Counted from the first letter of the stretch, positions 14,280 through 22,752 are shown. The stretch is DNA of 36,646 nt from Chloroflexota bacterium (GCA_005881425.1 VBIC01000049.1:1-36646), one strand, 5' to 3'. Notes: generated from the sequence alone by a model not told the origin. Numbers and translations are program-made.

Positions 14280-15365
14280 ATGGGCCGCCGGATCGCCGTC
14301 ATCCCGGGTGACGGCATCGGGCCCGAGGTGATCGCCCAGGGCCGGCGGGTCCTCGAGGCGGCCGCCTCCCGTCAGGGGGTCAGCCTGGAGTGCGTCGAGT
14401 ACGACGTCGGCGCCGACCGCTATCTGCGAACCGGCGAGATCCTGCCCGAGAGCGTCTTCAGCGAGCTGCAGCAGGCTGATGCCATCTACCTGGGTGCGGT
14501 TGGAGACCCCCGGGTCGAAAATCCCCACTACGCGGCCGGCATCCTGCTGCGCCTGCGCTTCGAGCTGGACCTCTGGGTCAACCTCCGCCCCTCGCTCCTG
14601 ATGGCGCCGGAGCTGACGCCCCTCAAGGACGCCCCCCAGATCGACCTGGTGGTGGTGCGGGAGAACACCGAGGGCGCTTACGTCGGCATCGGCGGCCAGT
14701 TCAAGCGCGGCACGGCGGACGAGATCGCGATCCAGGAGGACGTCAACACGCGCAAAGGGGTGGAACGCGTCATCCGCTATGCCTTCGAGCTGGCCGCGAC
14801 CCGGCGGGCCGCCGGCCGTCCCGGGCGGGTGGTCATGGTGGACAAGAGCAACGCGCTCTACCACGGGCACGATCTCTGGCAGCGGGTCTTCGCCCTGGAG
14901 CGCGAAAGGGCGCCAGGGACGGAGGCCGACCACCTCTACGTCGACGTGGCGGCCATGCAGCTGGTCAAGAACCCGGCCCGCTTCGACGTGATCGTCACCT
15001 CGAACATGTTCGGCGACATCCTGAGCGACCTCGCGTCACAGCTGGTCGGCGGCCTCGGCCTGGCGCCCTCAGCCAACCTCAATCCCCAGACCCGCCGCGG
15101 GCTGTTCGAGCCGGTGCACGGCTCCGCGCCCCGTCATGCCGGCAAGGGCACGGCGAACCCGATGGGCGCCATCCTTTCGGGCGCCCTTCTCCTGCGGCAT
15201 CTGGGCCTGGAGCGAGCCGCCGAGGAGGTGGAGCAGGCGGTGGCCGCCAGCGTGCGCGCCGGAAGCACCACCGGCGACCTGGGAGGAAGGCTCGACACCT
15301 CGGCGGTAGGTGAGGCGGTGCTCGAGCGGCTCGGTGAGAGAATCGAGGCATGGCCGCGCTCCTGA
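14280..15365 (+). CDS. leuB: 3-isopropylmalate dehydrogenase-like oxidative decarboxylase
   Basis: The 361-residue protein belongs to the isocitrate/isopropylmalate dehydrogenase family, which oxidises and decarboxylates a 2-hydroxyacid (here probably 3-isopropylmalate or a homologue) with NAD(P). Motifs: [16 protein letters not shown] at the N-terminus, substrate loop [20 protein letters not shown], catalytic Lys region [15 protein letters not shown], and metal aspartates in [19 protein letters not shown]. The cofactor region is [24 protein letters not shown] rather than RELTGG is the reading of actinobacterial IPMDH, isocitrate, homoisocitrate and tartrate enzymes, so substrate is uncertain. 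The ATG at 14280 is chosen over an upstream frame because the Rossmann-like strand begins there. It overlaps the dehydratase gene by 16 bases. Confidence 0.82.
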   Translation: MGRRIAVIPGDGIGPEVIAQGRRVLEAAASRQGVSLECVEYDVGADRYLRTGEILPESVFSELQQADAIYLGAVGDPRVENPHYAAGILLRLRFELDLWVNLRPSLLMAPELTPLKDAPQIDLVVVRENTEGAYVGIGGQFKRGTADEIAIQEDVNTRKGVERVIRYAFELAATRRAAGRPGRVVMVDKSNALYHGHDLWQRVFALERERAPGTEADHLYVDVAAMQLVKNPARFDVIVTSNMFGDILSDLASQLVGGLGLAPSANLNPQTRRGLFEPVHGSAPRHAGKGTANPMGAILSGALLLRHLGLERAAEEVEQAVAASVRAGSTTGDLGGRLDTSAVGEAVLERLGERIEAWPRS

Positions 15366-17398
15366 ACACGGTGCAGCCGGCCCGGCGCAAGCCCGGCGCG
15401 ACTCTGCCGTCGCGGGAGGTGACACAGTCACCGACTCAGCCGCAACCCGACGGCCGCCGCATCCGCGGCAAGGCGCTGATCTTCTGGGATCCCAAGGTCC
15501 CCGGGCGCAAGCTCGATGCGATCGACACCGATCAGATCACGCCGGCGGCGGACTGCGTCTCGGAGAGCCTGGATCGCCTCGACGAGCGCTGGAAGGTCGG
15601 CGCCTTCCGCTACCTGATGCCCGACTTTCGCGCCCGAGTCCATCGCGGCGAGACTTTCCTGGTGGCGGGGGACCGCTTCGCCATCGGCTCGTCCCGGGAG
15701 ATGAGCCCGGCGGGACTGAAGGCAGTCGCCGAGGAAGCCGGCCTGGAGCTGGTCGTGGTCTGCGGCGCGGACGTTGGCGACATCTTCCGGCGCAACGCCA
15801 TCAACCTGGGCCTGCACGTGATCCAGAGCCGCGAGGCGGTCGAGGACGCGCAGGAAGGGGACAGCTTCAGCTTCGACCCCCTGACCCGGCGCCTCACCAA
15901 CGAGACCCGCGGCCGGGCCTACGAGCCGGTCCCGCTCACGCCCAAGGAGGAAGAGATCCGGCGCTCGGGGGGCATCATCGCCATCGGTCGCAGGGAGTTT
16001 GCCGAATCGGTCGAGCGTTCTCCGCGGGTGGAGTGGGCCCCGCAGGCGGTCGCCCGCAATCTGACCCTCTCGGAGCAGATCGTCTGGGCCCACCGTGTGG
16101 ATCCCGAGTCCGAGGTCCGCCCCGGCGCCACCCTCCGGGTCTGGTGCGACCTGCTGCCGGCCTCGGACGGGACCGCGCCGTTCGCCATCCACACCTTCAA
16201 CCAGATCACCGGCGCCGGTGCCATCTTTCCGCGCCAGGCCGCGATCGCGAACGACCACTTCGTCTTCTCCGGCCGCAACGCGGACGACAAGCAGACGTCG
16301 ATCGGCCGCGACTTCGCCCGCCTCCACGGGATCGAGGCGCCCTTTTACGCCACACCCGGCGACGGGATATTTCACTTTTACTTCCCGGAGCAGGGCCTGG
16401 TCGTCCCCGGCGCCTTCGTCGCCGGCGCGGACTCGCACAGCCGAGCCTACGGCGCCTACGGCGCGCTCGGGATCGGCGTGGGCAGCACCCAGCTCGGCTT
16501 CGGCTGGTCGACGGGCTACGTCTACTTCACGCCGGCCCGCCAGCGCCGAGTCACGTTCCGCGGACGCCTGCGGCCCTGGGTGAGCGGAAAGGACGTCGTC
16601 CTGGCCCTCCTGCGGCGTTGGGGAAAGGCGCAGGCCCAGGCAATGGGCGTCGAGTTTCGGGATGAGGAGCGCCAGCTGCCCATCCCTTACCGCAACACGA
16701 TCGCCAACATGATGGCGGAGGCCGAGGCGCAGAACGGGATCTTCGCCGCCGATGAGCTGACCAGCGCTTGGTACCGCCGCAAGGGGATCGATCCTCCATA
16801 TCCGCTGATCGCGTCGGGCGAGGCCGCCCACTACGAGATAGAAGAAACGCTCGACCTCTCCGAGCTCGTCCCCTTCATCGCCAAGCCCTTCGCTCCGGGG
16901 AACGCGTTCCCGGCTGACGAGGTTGCCGAAGAACGCCTGCGCTTCGACAAGGCGCTCATCGGGTCCTGTACCAACGGCGGCTACGACGACCTTCTGGAAG
17001 CCGCGCTGGTGATACGGGCGGCGCGCGAGAAGGGCTACGAGCGAGCGTCGACCTCGTTCGTGGTCTTTCCTGGGTCGGGCGGGGTCAAGCGGGACATCGA
17101 GCGGGCGGAGCCGCGCCTCGCTGGCGAGTCGATCGCCTCCGTATTCCGTTCCGTAGGCGCGGAAATCCGCGAATCCTGGTGCGGTCCCTGCTTCGGCCAG
17201 GGCCCCGACGCACTGCGCAAAGGCGAGGTCGCCATCACCTCCTTCAACCGCAACTGGCAGAACCGCATGGGGGTGGGCGGGCTCGGCTACCTGGCCAGCC
17301 CGGCCGTGGTGGCGTCCTCCGCGCTGCTCGGATACATGGCGGGGCCCCCGTCGCTTGGAATCACCTGGGATCCCGAGCGCTTCGACGTCTCGATCTAG
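15350..17398 (+). CDS. Aconitase-superfamily hydro-lyase, swivel domain first (LeuD-LeuC order fusion)
   Basis: This 682-residue fusion should isomerise a hydroxy-tricarboxylate or 2-isopropylmalate-type acid through dehydration and rehydration. Residues ~40-190 are a LeuD-like swivel domain (DTDQITPAADC at 59-69; GDRFAIGSSREMSP at 107-120). Residues ~230-682 are the catalytic LeuC-like part, with GADSHS (359-364), cluster cysteines C540 (GSCTNG), C611 and C614 (SWCGPCFGQG), and the catalytic-loop SFNRNWQNRM (631-640). Swivel-before-catalytic is the AcnB order, but AcnB's N-terminal HEAT-like domain is absent and the length is shorter. It overlaps the leuB-like gene, so the two act together. 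Substrate could be isopropylmalate, (homo)citrate or a longer homologue. Confidence 0.85.
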   Translation: MAALLNTVQPARRKPGATLPSREVTQSPTQPQPDGRRIRGKALIFWDPKVPGRKLDAIDTDQITPAADCVSESLDRLDERWKVGAFRYLMPDFRARVHRGETFLVAGDRFAIGSSREMSPAGLKAVAEEAGLELVVVCGADVGDIFRRNAINLGLHVIQSREAVEDAQEGDSFSFDPLTRRLTNETRGRAYEPVPLTPKEEEIRRSGGIIAIGRREFAESVERSPRVEWAPQAVARNLTLSEQIVWAHRVDPESEVRPGATLRVWCDLLPASDGTAPFAIHTFNQITGAGAIFPRQAAIANDHFVFSGRNADDKQTSIGRDFARLHGIEAPFYATPGDGIFHFYFPEQGLVVPGAFVAGADSHSRAYGAYGALGIGVGSTQLGFGWSTGYVYFTPARQRRVTFRGRLRPWVSGKDVVLALLRRWGKAQAQAMGVEFRDEERQLPIPYRNTIANMMAEAEAQNGIFAADELTSAWYRRKGIDPPYPLIASGEAAHYEIEETLDLSELVPFIAKPFAPGNAFPADEVAEERLRFDKALIGSCTNGGYDDLLEAALVIRAAREKGYERASTSFVVFPGSGGVKRDIERAEPRLAGESIASVFRSVGAEIRESWCGPCFGQGPDALRKGEVAITSFNRNWQNRMGVGGLGYLASPAVVASSALLGYMAGPPSLGITWDPERFDVSI

Positions 17399-18624
17399 CG
17401 CGCCGCCGTTCCCACGACCGCCAGGATCTCGGCTTCGGTCAGCAGGCCGTCGCGCTGTTTGGCGGCGTCGAAGATCGTCTTGACCAGCTCGGGACGCGGC
17501 TCGATGCCTCGCTGCTCCAGCCAGTAGACGACATTGGATTCCCCGCTCATGGGGCCGATCTCGATCACCTGCTCGCAGCCGAACAGCTCGGCCGGCACAC
17601 CGGAATAAACACGGTTGGCGAGCCAATCGTCGCCCTTGCGCTTGGCCTTGATCACCGCGGCGGCATGCACTCCGGTTGCCGTCCGAAAGGCATCCCTGCC
17701 CAGCACCGGGTAGTTGGCGGGGATGGCCATCCCGGTCCCTTCGGCGACCACCTCTCCCATCTCGCGCAGCTTGCTGAGGTCGGTGTCGATCCAGCCCAGG
17801 AGCCGGAAATTCACCAGCAGCAGATCGAGGTGCGTGTTGCCCACCCGTTCGCCCAGCCCCAGGGCGCAGCCGTGGATGCGGTCCGCGCCCGCGACCGCGG
17901 CAACGATCGCATTGACCAGGCCGAACCCGCGGTCGCTGTGGCCGTGCCAGTCGAGCCCGACCTCAGGATCGATCTCGTCGAGCATCCGGCGGACGTAGGA
18001 GACCACCGCCCGAGCCCCGTCCGGCGTGGAGTGGCCGACTGTATCGCAGACCGCCACGCGCTCTGCGCCCTCCTCGATCGCGGTCCCGAACAGGCGGCGG
18101 AGCGTCTGCGGCTGGGCCCGGGTCGTGTCCTCGGTGACGTACAGCACCGGCAGCTGATGCTGGTGGGCGAAGCGCACCGCCTTGCGTGTGTTGTCGACAA
18201 TATGCTCGATCGTCCAGCCCTCGGCATACTGACGGATCGGGCTCGAGCCGATGAAGGTGGCGACCTCGATCGGGATGCCGACCCGCTGCGAGATCTCCAC
18301 CACCGGGCGGATGTCGACCTCCAGGGTGCGCGCCGCGCACAGCGGCCTGATCCGTAAGCGCCGGTCCCGGATCTCGATCGCCAGCCGCTCCACGTCGGCT
18401 GCGGCCCGCGGACCGGCTCCGGGCAGTCCGAGGTCGAGTGAGGCCACACCAAGCTGGTCGGCCAGATGCAGGAATCGAAGCTTGTGTTCGATGTCCGGGT
18501 CGCGCACCGATGGCCCCTGGATGCCGTCGCGTAGGGTCTCGTCGTGGATGCTCACCGGACGGGGCGGCCGCTCCGCGGCCTCCACAGTGTTCCAGTCGTA
18601 GATCAGCTGCTGGTCCTCAGGCAC
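17395..18624 (-). CDS. DRE-TIM acyl-CoA:2-oxoacid synthase (isopropylmalate/homocitrate/citramalate synthase family)
   Basis: The enzyme should condense an acyl-CoA with a 2-oxoacid in a Claisen-type step. The 409-residue protein has the defining SIHDETLRDG (residues 25-34), CDTVGHSTP and the metal-binding DWHGHSDRGFG (H227, H229), followed by GLGERVGNTHLD. The C-terminal part (GVHAAAVIKAKRKGDDW..., YSGVPAELFG, GPMSGESNVVYWL) is the accessory domain. There is no LeuA dimer/leucine-regulatory domain, so feedback control by leucine is not expected. The ATG at 18624 overlaps the E2 gene by eight bases, placing it last in the E1-E2 operon. It faces the leuB/dehydratase operon; both stops share CTAG at 17395-17398. 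Confidence 0.85.
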   Translation of the reverse strand: MPEDQQLIYDWNTVEAAERPPRPVSIHDETLRDGIQGPSVRDPDIEHKLRFLHLADQLGVASLDLGLPGAGPRAAADVERLAIEIRDRRLRIRPLCAARTLEVDIRPVVEISQRVGIPIEVATFIGSSPIRQYAEGWTIEHIVDNTRKAVRFAHQHQLPVLYVTEDTTRAQPQTLRRLFGTAIEEGAERVAVCDTVGHSTPDGARAVVSYVRRMLDEIDPEVGLDWHGHSDRGFGLVNAIVAAVAGADRIHGCALGLGERVGNTHLDLLLVNFRLLGWIDTDLSKLREMGEVVAEGTGMAIPANYPVLGRDAFRTATGVHAAAVIKAKRKGDDWLANRVYSGVPAELFGCEQVIEIGPMSGESNVVYWLEQRGIEPRPELVKTIFDAAKQRDGLLTEAEILAVVGTAAR

Positions 18625-19831
18625 GGATGGCCTCCAGCTCCCCGACCAGGGCGGTCAGGAACTCCGTCGCCAGGCCGCCGTCCACGATCCGGTGATCGAC
18701 GGAGATCGAGATCCAGGCGCTCTGCCGGGCCATGACCTGAGAGTCGACGACCATAGGGCGCAGCCGGATGGCGCCAAAGCCGATGACGCAGCACTCCGGC
18801 GGGTTGACGATAGGCGTTCCCGTCTCGATCGGCCCGCTGGCCCCCACGTTGGTCACGGTGATCGTGCTCCCGGACATGTCGCGGGGCGACAGGCTCCCGC
18901 CGCGCGCTCCCTCGATCAGGCGGCTGCTGCGCTCGGCGATCGCCTCCAGGCTCAGCTGATCCGCATCTCGCAGCACGGGAACAAGGAGACCGTTGGGAGT
19001 GTTCACGGCGATACCCACGTGCACGGATTTCTTGACCACGATCTCGTCACGCGATTCGTCCCAGGAGCTGTTGAGCAGCGGATGCCGGCGGACCGCCTCC
19101 ACCGCGGCCAGTATGAAATAGGGGAGCGGCGTGATGGGCCGGCCCTTATGGCGGGCCGCGTCCCGGGCCGCCATCAGGGCGGTGGCGTCGAAGACCGCGA
19201 ACTCGGTGAACTGCGGGATGGTCGAGACCGACCGCACCATCTGCCTGGCGATGGCCTTGCGGATGCCGACCACGCTGATCCGCTGGTCGCCGTCGTGGTC
19301 CGCCTCCGGCGCCTGCGGGGGGGGGCCGGGGCGGTCGTCCGGCCGGGCGGCAGCCTCCACGTCGGCGCGCGTGATCCGTCCGCCCGGGCCGCTGCCGGCG
19401 ACGGCCGTCAGGTCGACCCCCAGCTCCCGGGCGAGCTGGCGGACGAAGGGAGCGGCGCGAACGCCTTCCTCGGTCGACGCCGAGGGGCTGGCCGACGACC
19501 TGGGCCGGCGGCGCACCTCGCCCGGCCCCGGCGTGCGGGAGCCGTAGCCGACCAGGACGGCTTCGCCCTCCGGTTGCGCGCCGGCCTCGTCCGCGGCTGC
19601 GATGGTGACCAGCGCGGCGCCGACGGGAATCGACTCGCCGGGCCGGCCGTGGACGGTGCGCACGGTGCCCGCCCAGGGCGAGGGGATCACCACCACCGCC
19701 TTGGCCGTCTCCACCTCGCACAGTGGAGCATTGACCTCGACCCTTGCTCCGGGTTCGACCCTCCAGCGGACGAGCTGGGCCTCGGTCAGACCCTCGCCCA
19801 GGTCGGGGAGGACGAAGGTCCGCTCAGCCAT
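18617..19831 (-). CDS. bkdC: Dihydrolipoamide acyltransferase (E2) of a branched-chain-type 2-oxoacid dehydrogenase
   Basis: E2 carries the acyl group on lipoate and passes it to CoA; it is the core of the complex. The 404-residue protein has one N-terminal lipoyl domain (PDLGEGLTEAQLVRW..., lipoyl lysine K44 in VETAKAVVV) and a Pro/Ala-rich linker. A peripheral-subunit-binding domain follows around 126-161 (APFVRQLARELGVDL...GPGGRITRADVEA). The C-terminal catalytic domain carries H380-x3-D384-G (DHRIVDGG). ETAKA and the single lipoyl domain are typical of branched-chain rather than pyruvate complexes. It overlaps the E1 beta gene by eight bases and the synthase gene by eight bases. No E3 (dihydrolipoamide dehydrogenase) gene is in the window. 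Confidence 0.92.
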   Translation of the reverse strand: MAERTFVLPDLGEGLTEAQLVRWRVEPGARVEVNAPLCEVETAKAVVVIPSPWAGTVRTVHGRPGESIPVGAALVTIAAADEAGAQPEGEAVLVGYGSRTPGPGEVRRRPRSSASPSASTEEGVRAAPFVRQLARELGVDLTAVAGSGPGGRITRADVEAAARPDDRPGPPPQAPEADHDGDQRISVVGIRKAIARQMVRSVSTIPQFTEFAVFDATALMAARDAARHKGRPITPLPYFILAAVEAVRRHPLLNSSWDESRDEIVVKKSVHVGIAVNTPNGLLVPVLRDADQLSLEAIAERSSRLIEGARGGSLSPRDMSGSTITVTNVGASGPIETGTPIVNPPECCVIGFGAIRLRPMVVDSQVMARQSAWISISVDHRIVDGGLATEFLTALVGELEAIRA

Positions 19832-20795
19832 AGGCCACTGACTCGTCGACCGCCTGCAGGATGCGATCGGCGTCCGGGAGATAGAGCTTCTCGAAGCGCG
19901 ACGGCGGATAGGGCACGTTCAGGCCGCCCAGCCGGATGACCGGAGCTTCCAGCGAGTCGAAGGCATCGTGGCTGAGGCGTGCCGCAACCTCGGCTCCAAA
20001 CCCGCAGAAGACCGGCGCTTCGTGGACGACGACGGCGCGGTGAGTCTTGCGGACCGAGGTCACAAGCGTCTCCACGTCGAGTGGCGCCAGGCTGCGCAGG
20101 TCGATCACTTCGACCGACGTCCCCTCCTCCGCCGCGGCTTCCGCCGCTCGCAAGGCCGTCTCCACCATCGGTCCGTAGGCGACCACCGTGACCGCCGTCC
20201 CCTCGCGGGCGACGCGCGCCCGCCCCAGCGGCAGGGGCGGGACCGGAAGGTCCATCTCCTCCTTCAGATAGTAGCGAGCCTTCGGTTCGAAGAAGATCAC
20301 CGGGTCGTCGCCGGCGATCGCAGTCCGCAGCAGGCCATAGGCGTCGGAGGGACGCGCGGGCGCGACCACCTTGAGCCCGGCGGTGTGTGCGAAGTAAGCC
20401 TCAGGGCTCTCGGAGTGATGTTCGATGGCGCCGATATTGCCTCCGAAAGGGACGCGGATGGTGATCGGCAGCGGCAGTCCGGAGCGGTTCTCGTACTTGG
20501 CGACGTGGCTGACGATCTGCTCGAACGCGGGATAGATGAAGCCGTCGAACTGGATCTCGGGGACCGCCCTGAATCCGCGCAACGCCAGCCCGACCGCGAT
20601 CCCGATGATGGCCGACTCCGCCAGCGGGGTGTCGAAGACCCGATCCTCGCCGAAGTCGCGCTGCAGGCCGTCCGTGATCCTGAACACGCCGCCCAGCCGC
20701 CCCACGTCCTCGCCGAAGACGAGCACCTTGGCGTCCGCGGCCAGGGCGTCGCGCAGCCCCTGGGTGATCGCCTTGCCGAGCGTGACAGCGCTCAT
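19824..20795 (-). CDS. bkdB: Branched-chain-type 2-oxoacid dehydrogenase E1 beta subunit (copy 2)
   Basis: The 323-residue E1 beta subunit pairs with the alpha subunit encoded just upstream. Recognisable parts are VLVFGEDVGRLGGVFRITDG, DTPLAESAIIGIAVGLALRG and EIQFDGFIYPAFEQIVSHVA, then PFGGNIGAIEHHSESPEAYF in the active-site channel. The C-terminal domain has EVIDLRSLAPLDVET and VVVHEAPVFCGFGAEVAA. In copy 1 the corresponding channel segment reads APTGGGVRGGLYHSQSVEAF, so the two differ in the region that shapes substrate access. Gene order E1 alpha, E1 beta, E2 with four- and eight-base overlaps shows one operon. Confidence 0.92.
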   Translation of the reverse strand: MSAVTLGKAITQGLRDALAADAKVLVFGEDVGRLGGVFRITDGLQRDFGEDRVFDTPLAESAIIGIAVGLALRGFRAVPEIQFDGFIYPAFEQIVSHVAKYENRSGLPLPITIRVPFGGNIGAIEHHSESPEAYFAHTAGLKVVAPARPSDAYGLLRTAIAGDDPVIFFEPKARYYLKEEMDLPVPPLPLGRARVAREGTAVTVVAYGPMVETALRAAEAAAEEGTSVEVIDLRSLAPLDVETLVTSVRKTHRAVVVHEAPVFCGFGAEVAARLSHDAFDSLEAPVIRLGGLNVPYPPSRFEKLYLPDADRILQAVDESVAYG

Positions 20796-21811
20796 TCCAC
20801 CGGCTCCAGGGTGGCTTCGAACTCCTCCCGCTCCTTGAGGAAGGAGGCGGGTGGGTCATGGTAGACGCGGTCGAACAGGCTGGCGGCCGGGGAGGGCAGC
20901 GGCAGGCGGCGGAGCTTGCCCCGCATGGCCTCGGCCATACCCTCGGCCTCGGCATCGATCGAGTCCGCCTGGCCCTCATCCAGCAGAGCCTGCGATCGCA
21001 GCCAGGCCGCGTAGGTCTCGATCGGGTCTCGCGACGACCAGGGGGCCAGGTCGCTGTCGAGCCGGTAGCGCGTCGGATCGTCGGCGCTGGTGTGCGCCCC
21101 CATGCGATAGGTCACGGCTTCGATCAGCGATGGGCCCTCGCCACGCCGGGCCCGGTCGGCCGCGCTCCTGACAGCGCTGAAGACGGCGAGCACGTCGTTG
21201 CCGTCGATGCGGACCCCAGCAAAGCCGTAGCCCTGCGCCCGCTCCGCGATCGAGCCCGCGGTCTGGCGCCGGAGGGGGACCGAGATCGCCCACTGGTTGT
21301 TCTGGCAGAGGAATACGACCGGTGCCTGGAAAACGCCCGCGAAGTTCATGGCCTCGTGCCAGTCGCCTTCCGAGGTGGCGCCGTCGCCGAAGACGCAGAG
21401 AACGACCTCGCGACTGCCCTCCAGCCGGCAGCCCATGGCGAACCCGACCGCGTGCGGGACCTGGGTGGCTACCGAGATGGTGAAGGGCAGGAAGCGGTAA
21501 CGCCGAGGGTCCCAGGGCCCGTGGGTCAGCCCGCGGAAGTAGCCGAGCATCTCACCGGGATCGATGCCCCGGCACATCGCCATGCCGAACTCGCGGTAGC
21601 TCGGCACGATCCAGTCGGTCGACTCCATGGCCACGGTGGCTCCGACCTGGGTGGCCTCCTGGCCCAGGAACTGTCCCCAGAGCCCGAGCTCGCCCTGACG
21701 CTGCAGGTTGAGCGCCTCCTGGTCAGCGCGGCGGATGATCACCATCTTGCGATACAGGTCGAGCAGCTGCTGTGGGCTCAGCCCATCCGCGGCGAGCGGC
21801 TTCTCCGCCAT
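20792..21811 (-). CDS. bkdA: Branched-chain-type 2-oxoacid dehydrogenase E1 alpha subunit (copy 2)
   Basis: The 339-residue TPP-binding subunit starts the operon. Its TPP/Mg motif is GDGATSEGDWHEAMNFA (142-158), ending in QNN (170-172). It also has EFGMAMCRGIDPGEMLGYFR and the loop YRMGAHTSADDPTRY near the C-terminus, as in other bacterial branched-chain E1 alpha proteins and PdhA of Gram-positive bacteria. Substrate could be branched-chain 2-oxoacids or pyruvate; the E2 sequence favours branched-chain. GAGG lies eight bases before the ATG, and TAGGAT twelve bases before it, implying a leader of only about five bases. Transcription runs divergently from the RNase H gene. Confidence 0.9.
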   Translation of the reverse strand: MAEKPLAADGLSPQQLLDLYRKMVIIRRADQEALNLQRQGELGLWGQFLGQEATQVGATVAMESTDWIVPSYREFGMAMCRGIDPGEMLGYFRGLTHGPWDPRRYRFLPFTISVATQVPHAVGFAMGCRLEGSREVVLCVFGDGATSEGDWHEAMNFAGVFQAPVVFLCQNNQWAISVPLRRQTAGSIAERAQGYGFAGVRIDGNDVLAVFSAVRSAADRARRGEGPSLIEAVTYRMGAHTSADDPTRYRLDSDLAPWSSRDPIETYAAWLRSQALLDEGQADSIDAEAEGMAEAMRGKLRRLPLPSPAASLFDRVYHDPPASFLKEREEFEATLEPVE

Positions 21812-21823
21812 GAGGTCGTCCTC

Positions 21824-21829
21824 ATCCTA
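21824..21829 (-). promoter_or_regulatory. Putative -10 box of the bkd operon
   Basis: TAGGAT on the minus strand ends 12 bases before the ATG at 21811; the mRNA leader would be about five bases. Confidence 0.4.
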
Positions 21830-21927
21830 CGCGCCGTGGCGCCTGCGGAGCTCCGCGGCGCCCTCGCCGCCACACTGTAGTGGCAGGCTCGGATGCTCGC
21901 GCCTCGCTCCGCGGCCGCCGGCGCTCT

Positions 21928-21943
21928 TCGCGCGAAAGCGCGA
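21928..21943. repeat. GNRA-loop hairpin upstream of the RNase H gene
   Basis: TCGCGC (21928-21933) and GCGCGA (21938-21943) enclose the stable tetraloop GAAA. It ends 17 bases before the TATACT box of the next gene and may be an operator or just a stable DNA/RNA structure. Confidence 0.35.
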
Positions 21944-21960
21944 CTCGCCCTGCGGGCTCG

Positions 21961-21966
21961 TATACT
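21961..21966 (+). promoter_or_regulatory. -10 box of the RNase H-domain gene
   Basis: TATACT ends 11 bases before the ATG at 21978; the leader would be no more than about five bases, and no Shine-Dalgarno sequence fits in it. Confidence 0.5.
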
Positions 21967-21977
21967 CACCGGCACGC

Positions 21978-22730
21978 ATGGCTGGCCTTACGGAGGTCAT
22001 CGTCCACACCGACGGAGCCTCGCGAGGTAATCCCGGTCCCGCCGCCATCGGAGTCGTGATACAGGACCCGCAGGGTCGGGTGCTGCTCGAGCTGGGGGAG
22101 GCGCTTCAGCGGACCACGAACAACGTCGCCGAGTACACCGCGGTGATTCGCGCCCTGGAACGGGCTCGCGAGCTGGGCGCTCGCCGGGTGCGCTGCCTGA
22201 TGGATAGCCAGCTCGTGGTCCGGCAGCTGAACGGGTCCTACAAGGTCAAGCACGCTGACATGCTGCCGCTGTACCGGCGGGTCCTGGAGCTGGTTCAGGC
22301 CTTCGACGACGTCACTTTCAGCCACGTCCCTCGGGAGATGAACGCGGAGGCCGACCGCCTGGCGAACTCCGCGCTCGACAACCGCGGAGCGCAGGAGCGA
22401 GCCGAAGAGCCTGAGGCAGCCATCCGCCGGCTCATCGAGTCCATTACGGCGAAGGATTGGGACGGGGCGCGGGCCCTGCTCGCCGATGGCTTCCGGTACC
22501 GGCGTCCGGCGGCGGGCGACCTCGAGCAGGACCGGGACGGCTTCCTGCGCTCGGTCCAGGAGACCGTGCCGGCCTGGCGGATCGAGCGGGCCTCGAGCTC
22601 CGGTGCCCTGACGCTCGTGGAGGCGACCTTCCACGACGGACGTGGCCGCACCGGCAGCAGCCTGCTGATCTGCGAGGCGGTCGGCGGTGGCCTGCGGCTG
22701 ATCGCCGAGTACCGCGACCGCGGGGATTGA
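21978..22730 (+). CDS. RNase HI-family protein fused to a C-terminal NTF2-like domain
   Basis: The N-terminal ~138 residues are a type 1 RNase H domain that should cut RNA in RNA:DNA hybrids. The acidic active-site residues are present: D12 (VHTDGASRGNPGP), E52 (NNVAEYTAVIRAL), D76 (LMDSQLVVRQLNG) and D126 (EADRLAN). Residues ~145-250 resemble a SnoaL/NTF2-like cone: a helix AAIRRLIESITAKDWDGARA, then FRYRRPAAGDLEQDRDGF and beta strands ending LRLIAEYRDRG. Such domains bind small ligands or mediate dimerisation; its role here is unknown. The ATG 21978 is chosen because the RNase H fold begins immediately and a TATACT box precedes it. rnpB follows 28 bp after the stop. Confidence 0.85.
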   Translation: MAGLTEVIVHTDGASRGNPGPAAIGVVIQDPQGRVLLELGEALQRTTNNVAEYTAVIRALERARELGARRVRCLMDSQLVVRQLNGSYKVKHADMLPLYRRVLELVQAFDDVTFSHVPREMNAEADRLANSALDNRGAQERAEEPEAAIRRLIESITAKDWDGARALLADGFRYRRPAAGDLEQDRDGFLRSVQETVPAWRIERASSSGALTLVEATFHDGRGRTGSSLLICEAVGGGLRLIAEYRDRGD

Positions 22731-22746
22731 GCGCGCGGCCGGCGGG

Positions 22747-22752
22747 TAGAAT
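22747..22752 (+). promoter_or_regulatory. -10 box of rnpB
   Basis: TAGAAT lies six bases before the first base of helix P1 at 22759, the expected distance to a transcription start. Confidence 0.65.

Noticed and set aside
15310-16665. A 451-codon plus-strand frame inside the aconitase-family gene
   Set aside because: Alternate-frame shadow; the overlapping frame has all the catalytic motifs.
15428-17626. A 732-codon minus-strand frame opposite the aconitase-family gene
   Set aside because: Antisense shadow with no domain-like sequence and no ribosome site.
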